Assembly: GCA_937872535.1 (NCBI GenBank)
Contig: CALMTC010000003.1
Coordinates: 20,064 to 84,063, forward strand
DNA from: an uncultured bacterium
GTDB taxonomy: Bacteria > Patescibacteriota > Gracilibacteria > Absconditabacterales > Absconditicoccaceae
Length of the DNA: 64,000 nucleotides
Direction: 5' to 3'
Part shown: positions 1 to 9,573 of the stretch, one piece after another
How positions within the stretch are numbered: the stretch's first letter is position 1
Layout: every line of letters starts with the position of its first letter
The notes under the pieces: model-generated
Database searches by the model: none
The model's input: only the letters and a program-made list of their open reading frames with translations
What the model was told of the DNA's origin: nothing
Made by a program: the position numbers and the translations under genes

Positions 1-454
1 TTCCGAACCAGAAAAAAAATCAAAACTCTCACTCCAAAGCACTATCAAAGCATCTCATTGCACATCGACTATCCATATCATCTCAGTCTGAACCAACCAT
101 AGCGACCTCGACATCAAAGCCTGAATCACGATAGAAAAAGATATAGAAAAATGAGAATGACATCTTACAGAAGACAATCTTATACTATGAAAAAAAGTAA
201 AAATTAAATCTCTGCCTTTGCTCGACATCCAATCAAACGATGTAAAAGCTTCTCATTGAGCAAAAATTCACCAATTTGATCCTTCAAAAATTTTTTACAT
301 GACTTCAAAAGGATTATCTAAAAAACAAGCAGAAAAATTACTGTTGGAAGGAATAATAACCAACGCTTTTGAAAACTTTTCTCCAGAAAACAATGAGACT
401 CTTTCAAATCTAAAAGATAAGATTTTAGCACAATTACTAAAAAATTCAGAATAA
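1..454 (+). CDS. SufB/SufD-family Fe-S assembly scaffold protein, C-terminal part (partial)
   Basis: The gene runs in from before the window. Reading from base 2 gives about 150 residues to the TAA at 452-454. The C-terminal signature of SufB/SufD is clear: NDVKASHGA, then a spacer, then KIFYMTSKGLSKKQAE and LLLEG. These beta-helix proteins join SufC to form the scaffold on which Fe-S clusters are built in the cytosol. In-frame TGA codons (89, 122, 152, 158, 188, 257) sit where glycines are expected, for example in the GEGH and SHG turns. SufB cannot be told from SufD without the N-terminus. SufC is 3.7 kb downstream on the opposite strand, so the suf genes are not one operon here. Confidence 0.85.
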
Positions 455-482
455 AAATTTTATATTTTTTTCAAAAAAATTC

Positions 483-1139
483 ATGCCTTCTCTACAGCAC
501 ATTATTAATTTTGTACAAGCTGACATGAATGAAGTATGTACAGCCCACGATTTTGCGCATATTCAAAGAGTAGTTCGCAATGCAGAAAAAATAATTGCCA
601 CAGAAAACAATCCAAACATAAATAAATTTGTAGCTCTAGCTTCTGCTTACTTACATGAATATTTTGACGAAAAATTTTGGAATAAAGATCAACTAGAAAC
701 AAGAGCCGTTGCCTTAGATATTTTTTTAGCTGAAATAGGAATAACTCCTGACGATCACGAACACATCATCCATATAATTAAACATGTCTGATATGGTAAA
801 AGTCTAACCAGATCTAATGATTTCCCATACACAATCGAATTTCAAATAGTGGAAGATGCTGACAGACTAGATGCTATTGGTGCGATAGCAATTGCAAGAA
901 CTTTTGCCTACGGTGGTAAAAAATGAAGATCAATATACGATCCAAACATCCCTATAAAAAAAATTGAAAATGATGAACAATACAGAGATGGAAACAGTCC
1001 ATCTCTCAACCATTTTTGGGAAAAACTCCTTTTACTAAAAGATTTAATGCACACCGAAACAGCAAAAAAAATAGCACAATCTAGACACGACTACATGAAC
1101 AATTTCGTCAATCAATTTCTCAAAGAATGGAATGAATAA
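483..1139 (+). CDS. HD-superfamily phosphohydrolase (YedJ/YpgQ type)
   Basis: 218 residues from ATG 483 to TAA 1137. The metal-binding HD pattern is visible: [10 protein letters not shown] near residue 20, HEYFDEKF near 58, and [16 protein letters not shown] near 124. The length fits YedJ-type proteins, which hydrolyse phosphoester or nucleotide substrates in the cytosol; the substrate cannot be read from the sequence. TGA codons at 789 and 924 encode glycine. The gene lies 28 bp after the SufB/D gene and is probably co-transcribed with it. The target-site duplication of the downstream insertion element starts immediately after its stop codon, so the coding sequence itself was not disrupted. 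Confidence 0.85.
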
Positions 1140-1147
1140 AAATTTAT

Positions 1148-1169
1148 GGTAATTATATACAAGTTTACA
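1148..1169 (+). repeat. Left terminal inverted repeat of the IS1595-family element
   Basis: It starts GGTAATTATATA and pairs with the reverse complement of 3149-3170 at 20 of 22 positions. The preceding 8 bases (1140-1147, AAATTTAT) are the left copy of the target-site duplication. Confidence 0.9.
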
Positions 1170-1186
1170 GTTTCAAGTAAAAAAAG

Positions 1187-1210
1187 AAAGGCTTTTTAGC
1201 CTTTTTTTTC
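1187..1210. terminator. Bidirectional intrinsic terminator at the left end of the insertion element
   Basis: The stem AAAGGCT / AGCCTTT (1187-1193 with 1198-1204) has a 4-nt loop. A run of T follows on the plus strand (1202-1209), and a T run follows on the minus strand (A run at 1180-1185). The TAA stop of the P63C gene (1196-1198) lies inside the hairpin. Confidence 0.75.
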
Positions 1211-2182
1211 TTTTGGGTTATATTCTATTGCTTTCGATAGTTTTTGATTGAAATCCGATAACTTGCTTTTGTCTACTGGCTCTACTGTGTGTCATTTCTC
1301 ATCAAATACAAATGGTAGCGGATATATTCAAGCTTTCCTTTGATTAAGCTGTTCAAATCTCATCCACATATCTTTCATATTATCCGATAAACGGAAGATA
1401 GTAATAATTTCTGTTATCTGATCTTGTAAATGTTTCGTCCCAACATCCTCAGTTAAAGATTGATGAAATCTTTGTGTGTAATTTCATTGTTTATTTTTTG
1501 GGGTATTCTTTTTCAATTCTTCTATTACTCACTTTGGTAGCTGATTGTAAATTAGTGTATTTGTTCGTGTTCCTATTACAGATGGTCTACTTTTTATTCA
1601 ATTCACTGTAAAGTCCCAACCGTTCAATCTAAATAGTTCTTTGTAAAAAGCATCTGGAAACCTTTTTTGTCGTGGTAGTAATTCTTCGCTAATATATACT
1701 TTCAATATTTTCTGTAATTCGTCTTTTTCTCTATCATATTGATAACCTGTTGCTTCGTCTACTAAAGCAATAATTCATATTTTTGCAAATGAACGCATTA
1801 GTATTTCTGACTGTTCTGCTATCATTTCTTGCCTACTAGAAAGTTTTATATGTTTTCTAGCCTCAAGAAAAGCATCACAAATATCAACAAGAGTTGTTGC
1901 TTCGTATCAGTTTATTTTTGACTTTCATAAATAACACTCAATAGGTGCAAAGTGGTCCGCTGATTTTTCGCTATATATAAATGGTTTTAAAGAATTTTGA
2001 TCTAAATATCTAGCTAATCTGGTCCCCGATGTTCTTTTCCCTTCCTCTCCTTCATCTACCATCTTTAACGACTCTTGCATTCAACGTCAAGATAATACCC
2101 TAGTTCAATCATCTAGTACATAACAAGGTATTTTGTAACCATTCAAATCTAACTCTCACTGATAAGCAATTTTTTTAGCCAT
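1196..2182 (-). CDS. P63C-domain protein (passenger gene of the insertion element)
   Basis: 328 residues. The C-terminal half matches the P63C domain (PF10546), a domain of unknown function found in phages, plasmids and mobile elements. Visible landmarks are FYKELFRLNGWDF near residue 195, RPSVIGTRTNTLIYNQLP, and HQSLTEDVG followed by helices. The N-terminal part contains a motif typical of these proteins (MQESLKMVDEG, residues 29-39). The start codon overlaps the transposase stop (shared ATGGCTAA), implying translational coupling. Several TGA codons encode glycine. The role in transposition is unknown; it could be an accessory DNA-binding factor, but nothing in the sequence proves that. Confidence 0.8.
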
Positions 2183-3092
2183 TTATAAGTTGTTTATAAG
2201 ATAAACGATTGTCACATTGGGATAAAAGTACATTAAATCTCTCTACTTCTGACAGGTCACGTGAATTATATCTAAATACAAATTCATCAACGTACTTTTG
2301 AAGGTGTTTTTTAGATGTGAAGTGATAGATACCAAGTATTCCTCTCTTCAAAAGACTCCAAAATCCTTCTATTGTATTAGTATAAGCATCTCATCTGCCA
2401 TATTCTCAAGATCAATGATTCACCATAGCGTGTTTATACATCTTTTTTACGGTATTGTATCAAAGCCATTCATCAGTATAGAGAGAAGCGGTTGATTTGA
2501 TATTTCTGATTACTTCTTTCGTTAAAGTCTTTGCTTGTGTATCTTTAACAGTATTAGCAATAAGCTTTCAACCTCTCTCTATCATTCATACAACAGGTGT
2601 TTTGTCTTTATTGCTCCTACCTTGAGAGTTCAAAACCTTCTTATCTGTGTGTCTGTTTTTATTCTTTCATCAAACATAGGTTTCATCTATTTCTACTTTT
2701 CAATCAAGCATTCAATCATCAGAGATTCAAAAACACTTTCTTATTCTTTGAAGTATAAACCAAGCTGTTTTTTGTGTGATGTCCAAATCTCTTGATAATT
2801 GCATAGAAGAAATACCCTTTTTATGTGAAGTAATTAGCCAAATAGCCATAAACCATTTTTGAAGGGGAATTTTTGTATTATCAAACATTGTTCACGTTCT
2901 CACATTGAAATACTTTCAAGAATTCTTACATCTGTACTTGTGGTTTTTACAAACATATACTTTTGAAAGAACATCAAAAGGACTGACTATACGTCAGTTC
3001 CATCTTACTTGCTCCAAATGTTCAATACATTCCTCTTCTGAGGAAAATGTATTGATAAGTTCGATAATTGAGTTGAAATCTTTATTGATCAT
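2175..3092 (-). CDS. ISXO2-like transposase (IS1595 family, DDE type)
   Basis: 305 residues from ATG 3092 to TAA 2175. The catalytic pattern is visible: EIDETYVGGKN (first Asp), SLYTDEWLGYN (second Asp), and TNTIEGFWSLLKRGI (Glu, with the preceding Asn typical of this family). YNSRDL follows near the C-terminus. The N-terminal third has the helix-turn-helix-like region WFMAIWLITSHKKGIS seen in ISXO2 transposases; the usual zinc-ribbon is represented by VCKNHKYRCKN. At least ten glycines are TGA codons, including both in the YVGG and EYGRG stretches, so a standard-code host could not make the protein. Confidence 0.93.
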
Positions 3093-3148
3093 TATATACT
3101 ATCATTGATAAACAACAACAGTATATGCTTTGTTTACATAAAATCAAG

Positions 3149-3170
3149 TGTAAATTTATATATAATTACC
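3149..3170 (-). repeat. Right terminal inverted repeat of the IS1595-family element
   Basis: It ends TATATAATTACC on the plus strand, the mirror of the left end. The next 8 bases (3171-3178, AAATTTAT) are the right copy of the target-site duplication. The transposase promoter should lie between this end and the start at 3092. Confidence 0.9.
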
Positions 3171-3192
3171 AAATTTATAATCTGGTTGTTTC

Positions 3193-4107
3193 TTATCAAA
3201 TAATGCTTTGCAATCTCTCAAAAATTATCCCTGCATCAAATTGAGCATTTTCGTAAAGATACTCAGAAAGCCTCGTAGTTACTCAGTCAAGTTTTGGTTG
3301 AAGAAAGTGAATAGTTCCAGTGAATCCAGCAAGACGAGCCTTGAGTTCCAGATGGTTGTGATAGCCATACTCTTCGGTACCGTCAAAGACAAAAATAAGT
3401 TTCTCAGCACGAGAAATTTTTTCTTGGGCAGAGGAGTCTACAGTAAACAAGAACTGGTGAGAAAGAAAAAATCAGACATCATAGCCTTTGTCTTGTAAAC
3501 CACTCACAGCCTCCAGACAAGCAGATCAAACCGATCAGAGAGCCACTACAAAAGTTTTTGACCCTTTGATACCAAGTCCAGAAAAGTCAATCAGACGACC
3601 ACTACCAAGATAATCTATTTTTTTCTCGAAAAAATTATCAGCAAATTCCTGATAAGGCAATCTGATATAAGTTTTCTTCTGAGTCAAAAACTGTTCAAAA
3701 GAATTTTTATCAAACGGCTCACACAGTGAAAATCAAAGCGTTTCCATGATAGAAATATCGCTATAGTCTGGCTGCAATTTATGAAGCAACCCCGAAACTC
3801 CTGTTCATAAATTCAAAACTGTCACCTGATCAGTTTTTCTCAAAGCCGGTAAAAAATATAAAAAACTTAGCTTTTCAATAACTAACAAAATACGACCATG
3901 AGTCTTCATAAAATGAGCTAAAGTTCAGCCATAAGAAAAATCCATTCCAAGCTCACCCAGAGAAAAAACCTGAGTACGCTTAAACTGTCCAGAAAAATTT
4001 TTTGCCAGATGATCTTCAGCCACAATAGCATCAAAAAAATTTTTTCCATCAAGTAACCCTCAAAAAGTTCACTGTTTAACATACTCATAGAGATTGAAAA
4101 AATGCAT
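3193..4107 (-). CDS. Transketolase-like protein (pyrimidine-binding and C-terminal domains only)
   Basis: 304 residues, starting 15 bp after the SufC stop on the same strand. The pattern of the second half of transketolases and 2-oxoacid dehydrogenase E1-beta subunits is recognisable but weak: CEPFDKNSFEQFLTQKKTYI followed by RLP near residues 145-170, then GSKTFVVALGSVGSACLEAV near 203-222 (the transketolase C-terminal strand and helix), and AEKLIFVFDGTEEYGY. No thiamine-diphosphate-binding half is present nearby. This could be a non-catalytic or divergent homologue. Its position downstream of sufC suggests one transcript, but a role in Fe-S assembly would be speculation. Confidence 0.5.
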
Positions 4108-4122
4108 TTCTAGTGAAAAAAA

Positions 4123-4857
4123 TTATAAAGCAGAAAAACCAGACTCTTTGACAGAATGAACAAGATCAACAAGTCATTCTTTGACAAGTTTTCCTTCCTG
4201 AAGAACAAAAACCCAATCTACAGGAATGAAATCAAGAATGCTAAAGTAATGAGTGATGACGATAAACGAATTTTCTGGGCTATTATAAGCATTCATCATC
4301 TGAGCCACCGACTTAAAAGCATCGACATCCAGACCACTATCAACTTCATCGAGAAAAATAGTACGAGGCTGTAAAAGTTTGATCTGTAAAATCTCAATTT
4401 TTCTTTTTTCACCTCAGCTAAAACCAACATTCAAATCTCTTCGTAGAAATTCTTTATCAATCCCAAGCTCAACCAAAAGTGGCTCAATTATTCTCTTAAA
4501 CGACAAAAAAGATTCTTGTTTACCGTGTTTGGTGCTATAAATCGTTCTCAAAAACTCAAAAAGTTTTACTCCTGCAATCTCTGGAATAGTCTGAAAAGCC
4601 AAAAAAATTCCTTTCTGAGCTCTCTCATCAGGACTCATTTCAGAAACATTTTCACCATCAATAAAAATATCACCTCAAACAAGCTGATAACTTGGGTGTC
4701 CCATCACCGACAAAGCCAAAGACGACTTACCAGAACCATTTTTCCCCAGCAAACAATAATTTTTCCCTGATTCAAACTTCAAGCTAACATCACTCAAAAC
4801 TCTCTTTCCTTCTACCTCTACCGATATATTTTTCAACTCTATCATCATTTTCTTCAA
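4123..4857 (-). CDS. sufC: SufC, Fe-S cluster assembly ATPase
   Basis: 244 residues. ABC ATPase with Walker A GKNGSGKSS (near residue 37), SufC-specific FLAFQTIPEIAG, signature VGFSGGEKRK, Walker B TIFLDEVDSGLD and switch FIVITHY. The length is normal (about 245-250). The GG of the signature contains a TGA-coded glycine. SufC drives the SufB/SufD scaffold in cytosolic Fe-S cluster biogenesis. The transketolase-like gene follows directly; the SufB/D gene is on the other strand at the window edge. ATG 4857 was chosen as the first start; a second Met (residue 4) could also serve. Confidence 0.93.
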
Positions 4858-4937
4858 AAATAAACTATCTCAACTATACAAAAAAGCAAACCAAAATCCA
4901 CCTTTATAATTGCACATCAAGTTTCTAGAAAAAAATC

Positions 4938-5195
4938 ATTCAACTAGAAAACAATGCCGTTTATATCGTCAGAATCGATACTCAAAGCAAGATAAAAATA
5001 AAAGAGACCAAAGAATTCGACTGGGTCCCTCAGGGGAGGAGAATTCTTCGTCAACCAACCATAATAGAAACAAGAAAAATGTATGACTATAAACGGCTAG
5101 AGTTTTTTTGATTTCTTTTTTGTGTCAATGACAAGTTCGACGACCAAGAAAAATTTTTTATTTTCTTGGATGAGAGAACCATACCGATGATTTAA
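4938..5195 (+). CDS. Possible small protein of unknown function (start unclear)
   Basis: An open frame of about 85 codons lies in the 465-bp gap between sufC and the DUF1624 gene and ends at TAA 5193. It contains one TGA (glycine) and has ordinary composition (IVRIDTQSKIKIKE, FDWVPQGRRIL, ending FLDERTIPMI). No ATG, GTG or TTG lies near the 5' end of the open stretch; only ATT 4938, or an internal ATG at 5073, is available. It may be a remnant or use an unusual start. No family recognised. The rest of the gap (5196-5322) shows nothing clear. Confidence 0.3.
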
Positions 5196-5322
5196 TCGGT
5201 ACAAAAAAGAAATGCCACCCGGCGAGGGTTTATATTATTTTATTGAAAAAAATTTTCTAATATAATTTTTATGACAATAAGAAAGCTTACTTACGGACAA
5301 ATACAAAATACTCATCTTCAAG

Positions 5323-6033
5323 TTAGAAAAAATCTAACAGCCAAAGTAGTCCATAAATTAAAGGAATATGGAGTAAATAAATCCAAAGTGACCTTTCTCC
5401 AACTCGAGCCAACCAGCCCAGCCTCGGATACCTTCAGCCCAATAGTTTTTCAACCAGATTATGACTTTTCAAGAAAACAGCTATCAGATAGCCGATAAGA
5501 ACATAGCCAAACCAAGGCAAAAGAGGGTAGTAATCAAACGATTGAAAAGATGCCCATCTGAAACCCAACGGTAAAAATAAAACAGAGACAAAAAAAGTTT
5601 TTCCAGTCAAGTAAACTCCAGTCATGAGACAGCCAAAAACTAAGGCAGAAATAAGCAAAGAAGGAAGCCTCACAACCCATGGTAACAAAATAAACGACAA
5701 AGCAAAAAAGTGAAGAATTCCAAACCAAACAGTCCGTTCAGGAGAAAAAAAATATGAGCCTAGAGTTATCAAAAAAGCCGCTAAAAAAATCTGCCAAGCT
5801 CTTCTATAATACTGTTTGAGAGAAAAAGATTTTTTCTCATAAGAAAGTCAAAAAGCTAAGCCAGAAATAAGTAAAAATAAAAGAGCAGCTGAGCGACCTA
5901 CCCAGAAAAAAACAGTTTGATATCCCTGAAAACTTTCCCAGTGAAAAAAAGAAGTACTCATAAAATAAAAATGAAAAACAGCCATAAAAATGACAGCAAT
6001 TCATCTGAGTAAATCGACAGATTGATATCTCAT
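5323..6033 (-). CDS. DUF1624 (heparan-alpha-glucosaminide acetyltransferase-like) membrane protein
   Basis: 236 residues, strongly hydrophobic, about seven membrane segments. The start matches DUF1624/YeiB-like proteins: RYQSVDLLRGIAVIFMAVFH, where the D-LRG motif is characteristic. The C-terminus has GERSLWIYLLHIPLIYG, also typical. These proteins are integral membrane acyltransferase-like proteins of largely unknown substrate. TGA codons encode glycine in LLRGIAV, in the second membrane segment and in VEKLLGG. It follows greA on the same strand but is separated from it by a terminator hairpin. Confidence 0.8.
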
Positions 6034-6046
6034 CACCTGAAAAAAT

Positions 6047-6076
6047 CATAAAAAAAGACAGAGATCTTTTTCTCTG
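6047..6076 (-). terminator. Intrinsic terminator after greA
   Basis: Read on the minus strand, the stem CAGAGA / TCTCTG (6071-6076 with 6059-6064) is followed by TCTTTTTTT. It lies 19 bp after the greA stop and before the DUF1624 start. Confidence 0.75.
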
Positions 6077-6094
6077 CCCTTCAAAAAAAGTCAA

Positions 6095-6577
6095 TTATTT
6101 AATATCCAAAATCTTCACATCAAATCTTCATCTATCAGCTCTTACTTTACAGATATCACCAACTTTTTTTCCTTTGATAGCTTCACCAATTGGTGACTCA
6201 AAAGAGATTTCGATAGGATCAGTCAAAACTTCTACCTCTCCAGTACCGACCAAATTACAAACATATTTTTTCCCATTATCAAGTTCAATAGTAACCTGAG
6301 AACCATATCTCACTTCCTTAGATCACTTAACTTTTTTTTCATCAATAATTTCTACATTTTTGAGCAAGAATTCAATTTCTGTAATTCTAGCTTCTGTAAG
6401 TTCTTGTTCCATGATCGCTGTATCATATTCAGCATTTTCAGAAATATCTCCTTGTCCAAGAGCATCTTTCAATCTGACCATCACAGAAGGCAACTTTTCA
6501 TCTCTCAAAAGATGAAGCTCAGCAACTAGTTTCTCGTATCACTCTTTCGTTAAATATTGTTTTTCTATTTTTTCCAT
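6095..6577 (-). CDS. greA: Transcription elongation factor GreA
   Basis: 160 residues, normal for GreA (about 158). The N-terminal coiled coil carries the conserved RLKDALGQGDISENAEYDTA, where Asp and Glu at the coiled-coil tip act in RNA cleavage by backtracked RNA polymerase. The C-terminal FKBP-like domain shows ISFESPIGEAIKGKKVGD. TGA-coded glycines fall in KEGYEKL (residue 13), KKVKGSKEV and ADRGRFDV. Starts at ATG 6577. It is preceded on the same strand by the hibernation-factor-like gene (36-bp gap), probably in one transcription unit. Confidence 0.95.
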
Positions 6578-6613
6578 ACTTCTAATAGTATCATAAAATA
6601 AAGTAAAAAGTTA

Positions 6614-6931
6614 TTAATCAGCCATTCGTTCTTTCAAATGATCAAAAGCATGAGCTACCAGATCTTGAACACTGCGAAAAGGCTTGTTTCAAGTAGAATA
6701 GTCAAACTGTTTACCATCGATTACAAACTGAAAATGACCATCAAATCTATCATCTTCAAGCTTTTTTACACTTACCTTGATAGTAATTTCAGCACCCTCC
6801 TTTGAAAAAATTTTTTTAAAATAAGAGTCCATCTTATGAGTAATATGGTGTTCCACATACTCTTGAATACTAGGTTTCAAAACATCAGACACAGAATCAA
6901 AATGATAAGTCACATGAAGATTTTTATTCAT
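6614..6931 (-). CDS. Ribosome hibernation factor-like protein (HPF/RaiA family, probable)
   Basis: 105 residues, the length of short HPF/YfiA proteins. The beta-alpha-beta-beta-beta-alpha order is apparent: HVTYHFDSVSDVLKPSIQEY, a basic helix around HKMDSYFKKIF, strands ITIKVSVKKLED and GHFQFVIDGKQF, then the final helix FRSVQDLVAHAFDHLKERM. Such proteins bind the 30S decoding region and inactivate ribosomes in starvation. One TGA glycine lies before NKPF. Family membership rests on fold pattern and length rather than a strict motif. Confidence 0.6.
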
Positions 6932-7065
6932 GATGTTTTTAAGATAAGAAATAAACTTTTATACCAAGGTTCACTACCAACTATAGCAAATCAAAATCCA
7001 AATGCAAAACAAAAATATACCAAGCTTTCATTTGAAAATAATTTTTTTTTGAGTACATTTCTCCT

Positions 7066-8253
7066 ATGAAATTCTACCAAATCGATAAATTTTTTACTCT
7101 GGTTTCCATATGATTGATAAAAATATACCAAAAAACCCTCTCACCAGATAAAGGAATTTTTTCCTATCGACTCAAAGGCACAGTTTGCGTCCACGAGCCA
7201 CACTGCAGCCAATATTCCATCAATGCTTTCCAAAGATACGGTTTTATAAAGTGACTACGAAAAACTATGGACAGAGTATCAAGATGCACTCCAGCCTCTC
7301 AGACCAAATACGACCCAGATCACTATCGTGTCATTTTTTTCTCAAGTGCTCCTATCGGAGTTCCTTTTCTGGAAAAATTAGCCTCAGATCCGAGATTTGA
7401 ACTAGTATGAGTCGTGACTCAGCCAGACAAGCCAGCTGGTAGAGGATTGCACCTCCAGCCAAATATTATCAAAACCACAGCCCAAAAAATCGGTCTACCA
7501 GAAGAAAAGATTTTCACTCCTGAAAAAATAAATCCTGATAAATCACCAGAATGAAAAATTTTTTATGAAAATATAAAAAAACAGAATGCAGATTTTTTTG
7601 TAGTCATAGCTTATGGAAAAATCATCCCTCAGTCAGTTCTGGACATACCTCGTATCGCTCCGATCAATGTCCATGGCTCAATTTTACCAGAATATCGCTG
7701 AGCTTCACCAATCCAGTCAGTTCTACTCGACGAAAAAACCGAGACAGGCATCACCATCATGGCGATGGACGCGACACTCGACACAGGTGACATCATCAGC
7801 ATTTTGAAATTTCCCCTCTCTCTTTCAGATACGAGCCGTGAAATCATCTCAGCTATCCAGTCAAAGTGACCAGATTTTTTAGCTGATTCACTCGAAGAGT
7901 TTGCAAAAGGTCACCTTATCAGAAAAGCCCAAGAAGAAAGCAAAGCCACTTTTTGTACCAAAATAGAAAAAGAAGACTGACTGATTTCGATCGACTGAGA
8001 TCCACTCCAAAAAGTTTTCAGCAAGTACAAAGCATTTATTCTGCGACCAAAAATTTTTTTCATCTACCAAGATAAATCATTCATCATCGAATGACTATCA
8101 GTTTCACCAGAAATCTACGAAAAAAATAAATCAACCCCACTCATCGACTCCTCTCGAAACCTCAATCCAGCAATCAATGAAATCACCATCAAGCCCGAAG
8201 GTAAAAAAACGATGGATCGACCTAGTTTTCTGAACGGTTACATCAAAAACTAG
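7066..8253 (+). CDS. fmt: YidD-Fmt fusion: membrane insertion factor domain joined to methionyl-tRNA formyltransferase
   Basis: 395 residues in one frame. Residues 1-85 match YidD (membrane protein insertion efficiency factor): [34 protein letters not shown], the [15 protein letters not shown] end and the DP tail. Residue 88 onward is Fmt: [60 protein letters not shown] near residue 203 (catalytic Asn/His/Asp region) and [10 protein letters not shown]. No in-frame ATG, GTG or TTG occurs at the domain junction, so a separate Fmt start is not obvious. Fmt formylates initiator Met-tRNA in the cytosol; YidD is membrane-associated. The fusion appears genuine unless a sequencing indel joined two overlapping genes. 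Confidence 0.85.
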
Positions 8254-8273
8254 CAATCCAGATATAAGACTTC

Positions 8274-8299
8274 GGTCCCTGAGCCCGTCGAAGGGAACC
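8274..8299. repeat. REP-like palindrome, copy 1
   Basis: GGTCCCTGAGCC...GAAGGGAACC, an imperfect palindrome between fmt and the DUF192 gene. Related copies occur at 13504, 15261 and 16332. It resembles the widespread extragenic TTCCCTGAGC...GAAGGGAA palindromes. Confidence 0.7.
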
Positions 8300-8333
8300 T
8301 TCTCCTTAAATAATTTATCCCCAAAACAAAAAA

Positions 8334-8846
8334 ATGTTTTATCGCATACTTCTTCTCATCATGCTACTTTCCATTATCTCACGAACCACATTTCTCATTC
8401 TCTGAGTATCACCAGCTTTTCCTACAAAAACTATTGCTCCATCTTCAAAAATTTCTTCTCTGGAAACTGCTATAAATTTACCAACAAGCCAACTTTGTAT
8501 CAACAAAAATTGTTTCACCGTCCGACTCGCTTCTAGTGACTCAGACAGACAAAAAGGTCTCATGTTCCAAAAATCTCTCCCTGAAAACGCTGGTATGCTT
8601 TTTGTCTTCGAACAATCTGGTATTTATCCTTTTTGGATGAAAAATACTCTCATTCCACTCGATATGCTTCGAATAGACTCATCTCAAAAAATAGTCCACA
8701 TAGCTTCAGCCGTCCAGCCTTGTCTCTCAGATCCTTGCGCTGTCATCGACCCAGCGACATGAGCTCAGTTTGTTCTGGAGCTTTCCAGCTGAGTAACTCA
8801 AAAATTTGGCATCAAGATAGGCGACACAATACAGCTCAGAAAATAA
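8334..8846 (+). CDS. DUF192 family protein with N-terminal membrane anchor or signal
   Basis: 170 residues. Residues 1-22 are hydrophobic (LLLIMLLSIISRTTFLILG), probably a signal or anchor. The DUF192 domain (PF02643) follows: TVRLASSDSDRQKGLMFQ, MLFVFEQSGIYPFWMKNTL near residues 99-117, PLDMLRID, and GAQFVLELSSG near the end. The family is extracytoplasmic and of unknown function. ATG 8334 is taken as the start. In-frame TGA codons encode glycine in FLILGVSP, ATGAQ and SSGVT. A REP-like palindrome precedes the gene and a candidate promoter for the next gene follows. Confidence 0.85.
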
Positions 8847-8848
8847 AC

Positions 8849-8876
8849 TTGACTTATTCGACAAAAAATCTAAAAG
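8849..8876 (+). promoter_or_regulatory. Candidate promoter for the 8919 gene
   Basis: TTGACT (8849-8854), 16-bp spacer, TAAAAG (8871-8876). The distance to the ATG is 42 bp. Confidence 0.4.
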
Positions 8877-8918
8877 AACAGGACCCGCTATTGGGTTCAC
8901 AAATAAAAAAAAGCATAT

Positions 8919-9512
8919 ATGAATGCAGCGAAAAAAAAACCAGAAGGATCTTCAAAAAATCCAAACAAAAAAATTGAAGAATTTCTAAAACATCCAACTA
9001 AAGAGATGTTAAAAAAAATTCAACAAAATTATCGATTAGAAATTCTCCAAGAGATTCTAACCGAAACAGGACAGAAAGACAAACACAAAGTATTTGCCAG
9101 TTTCTCATTCGAAGACTGGTTACTCGTTTATCTGAGTAAAGAAAATAAAGATTTCGAGTTTATTGCAATCCAGCAAATGAAAGCGATGGAATCTGAAAAT
9201 CAAAACTTTGACGAATGGATTCAACTAGAAAAACACTATGAAGAAATGGGAAATTTTTTGAGAAGTTTAGCCTTAGAAAAAACTATCAAGTCAGCTGAGA
9301 CATTCGGTGAAATTGAGATTATTCTCTCAATCATATCAAATTTAGCAGACTGCCCGGAAAAAGAAAAAACAGCCACCATTGAAAAAGGACGACTATTAGC
9401 AAAAGATCCTTGTGATTGGCTCACAATCGTAGAATACAGCGAAGACCAACAAGATTGGAAAAAAGCTGAATCACTCAAATTAAGTGACTACAACTATCAA
9501 ATGAATTTTTAA
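8919..9512 (+). CDS. Hypothetical protein, predicted helical
   Basis: 197 residues, no TGA codons. Lys-rich, low-complexity start (KKKPEGSSKNPNKK), then helical, charged sequence with SFSFEDWLLVYLSKENKDFE and LEKHYEEMGNFLRSLALEKT, which resembles a helical-repeat (TPR-like) arrangement. No signal peptide or membrane segment. Not recognised as any named family. It stands alone between a candidate promoter and a strong terminator, so it is a monocistronic unit. Confidence 0.7.
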   Translation: MNAAKKKPEGSSKNPNKKIEEFLKHPTKEMLKKIQQNYRLEILQEILTETGQKDKHKVFASFSFEDWLLVYLSKENKDFEFIAIQQMKAMESENQNFDEWIQLEKHYEEMGNFLRSLALEKTIKSAETFGEIEIILSIISNLADCPEKEKTATIEKGRLLAKDPCDWLTIVEYSEDQQDWKKAESLKLSDYNYQMNF

Positions 9513-9519
9513 AATCTTA

Positions 9520-9549
9520 AGAGACAGGATTACTGTCTCTTTTTCTTTA
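9520..9549 (+). terminator. Intrinsic terminator after the 8919 gene
   Basis: Stem AGAGACAG / CTGTCTCT (9520-9527 with 9533-9540), 5-nt loop, then TTTTCTTT. Confidence 0.85.
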
Positions 9550-9573
9550 TCCTCAAAAAAATAGCACCTTAGA

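Larger units (their letters stand above)
1148..3170 (-). mobile_element. Intact IS1595-family (ISXO2-like) element with P63C passenger gene
   Basis: The 2,023-bp element has 22-bp terminal inverted repeats (1148-1169 and 3149-3170; 20 of 22 positions pair). It is flanked by a perfect 8-bp direct repeat AAATTTAT (1140-1147 and 3171-3178), the target duplication length known for the IS1595 family. It encodes an ISXO2-like transposase and, overlapping it by 8 bp, a P63C-domain protein. It sits between the convergent HD hydrolase and transketolase-like genes. Intact ends, duplication and frames point to recent insertion. Both genes use TGA as glycine, so the element is adapted to this genetic code. 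Confidence 0.9.

Noticed and set aside
5271..5498. Plus-strand open frame overlapping the DUF1624 gene
   Set aside because: It overlaps the conserved C-terminus of DUF1624 on the opposite strand; looks like an antisense shadow.
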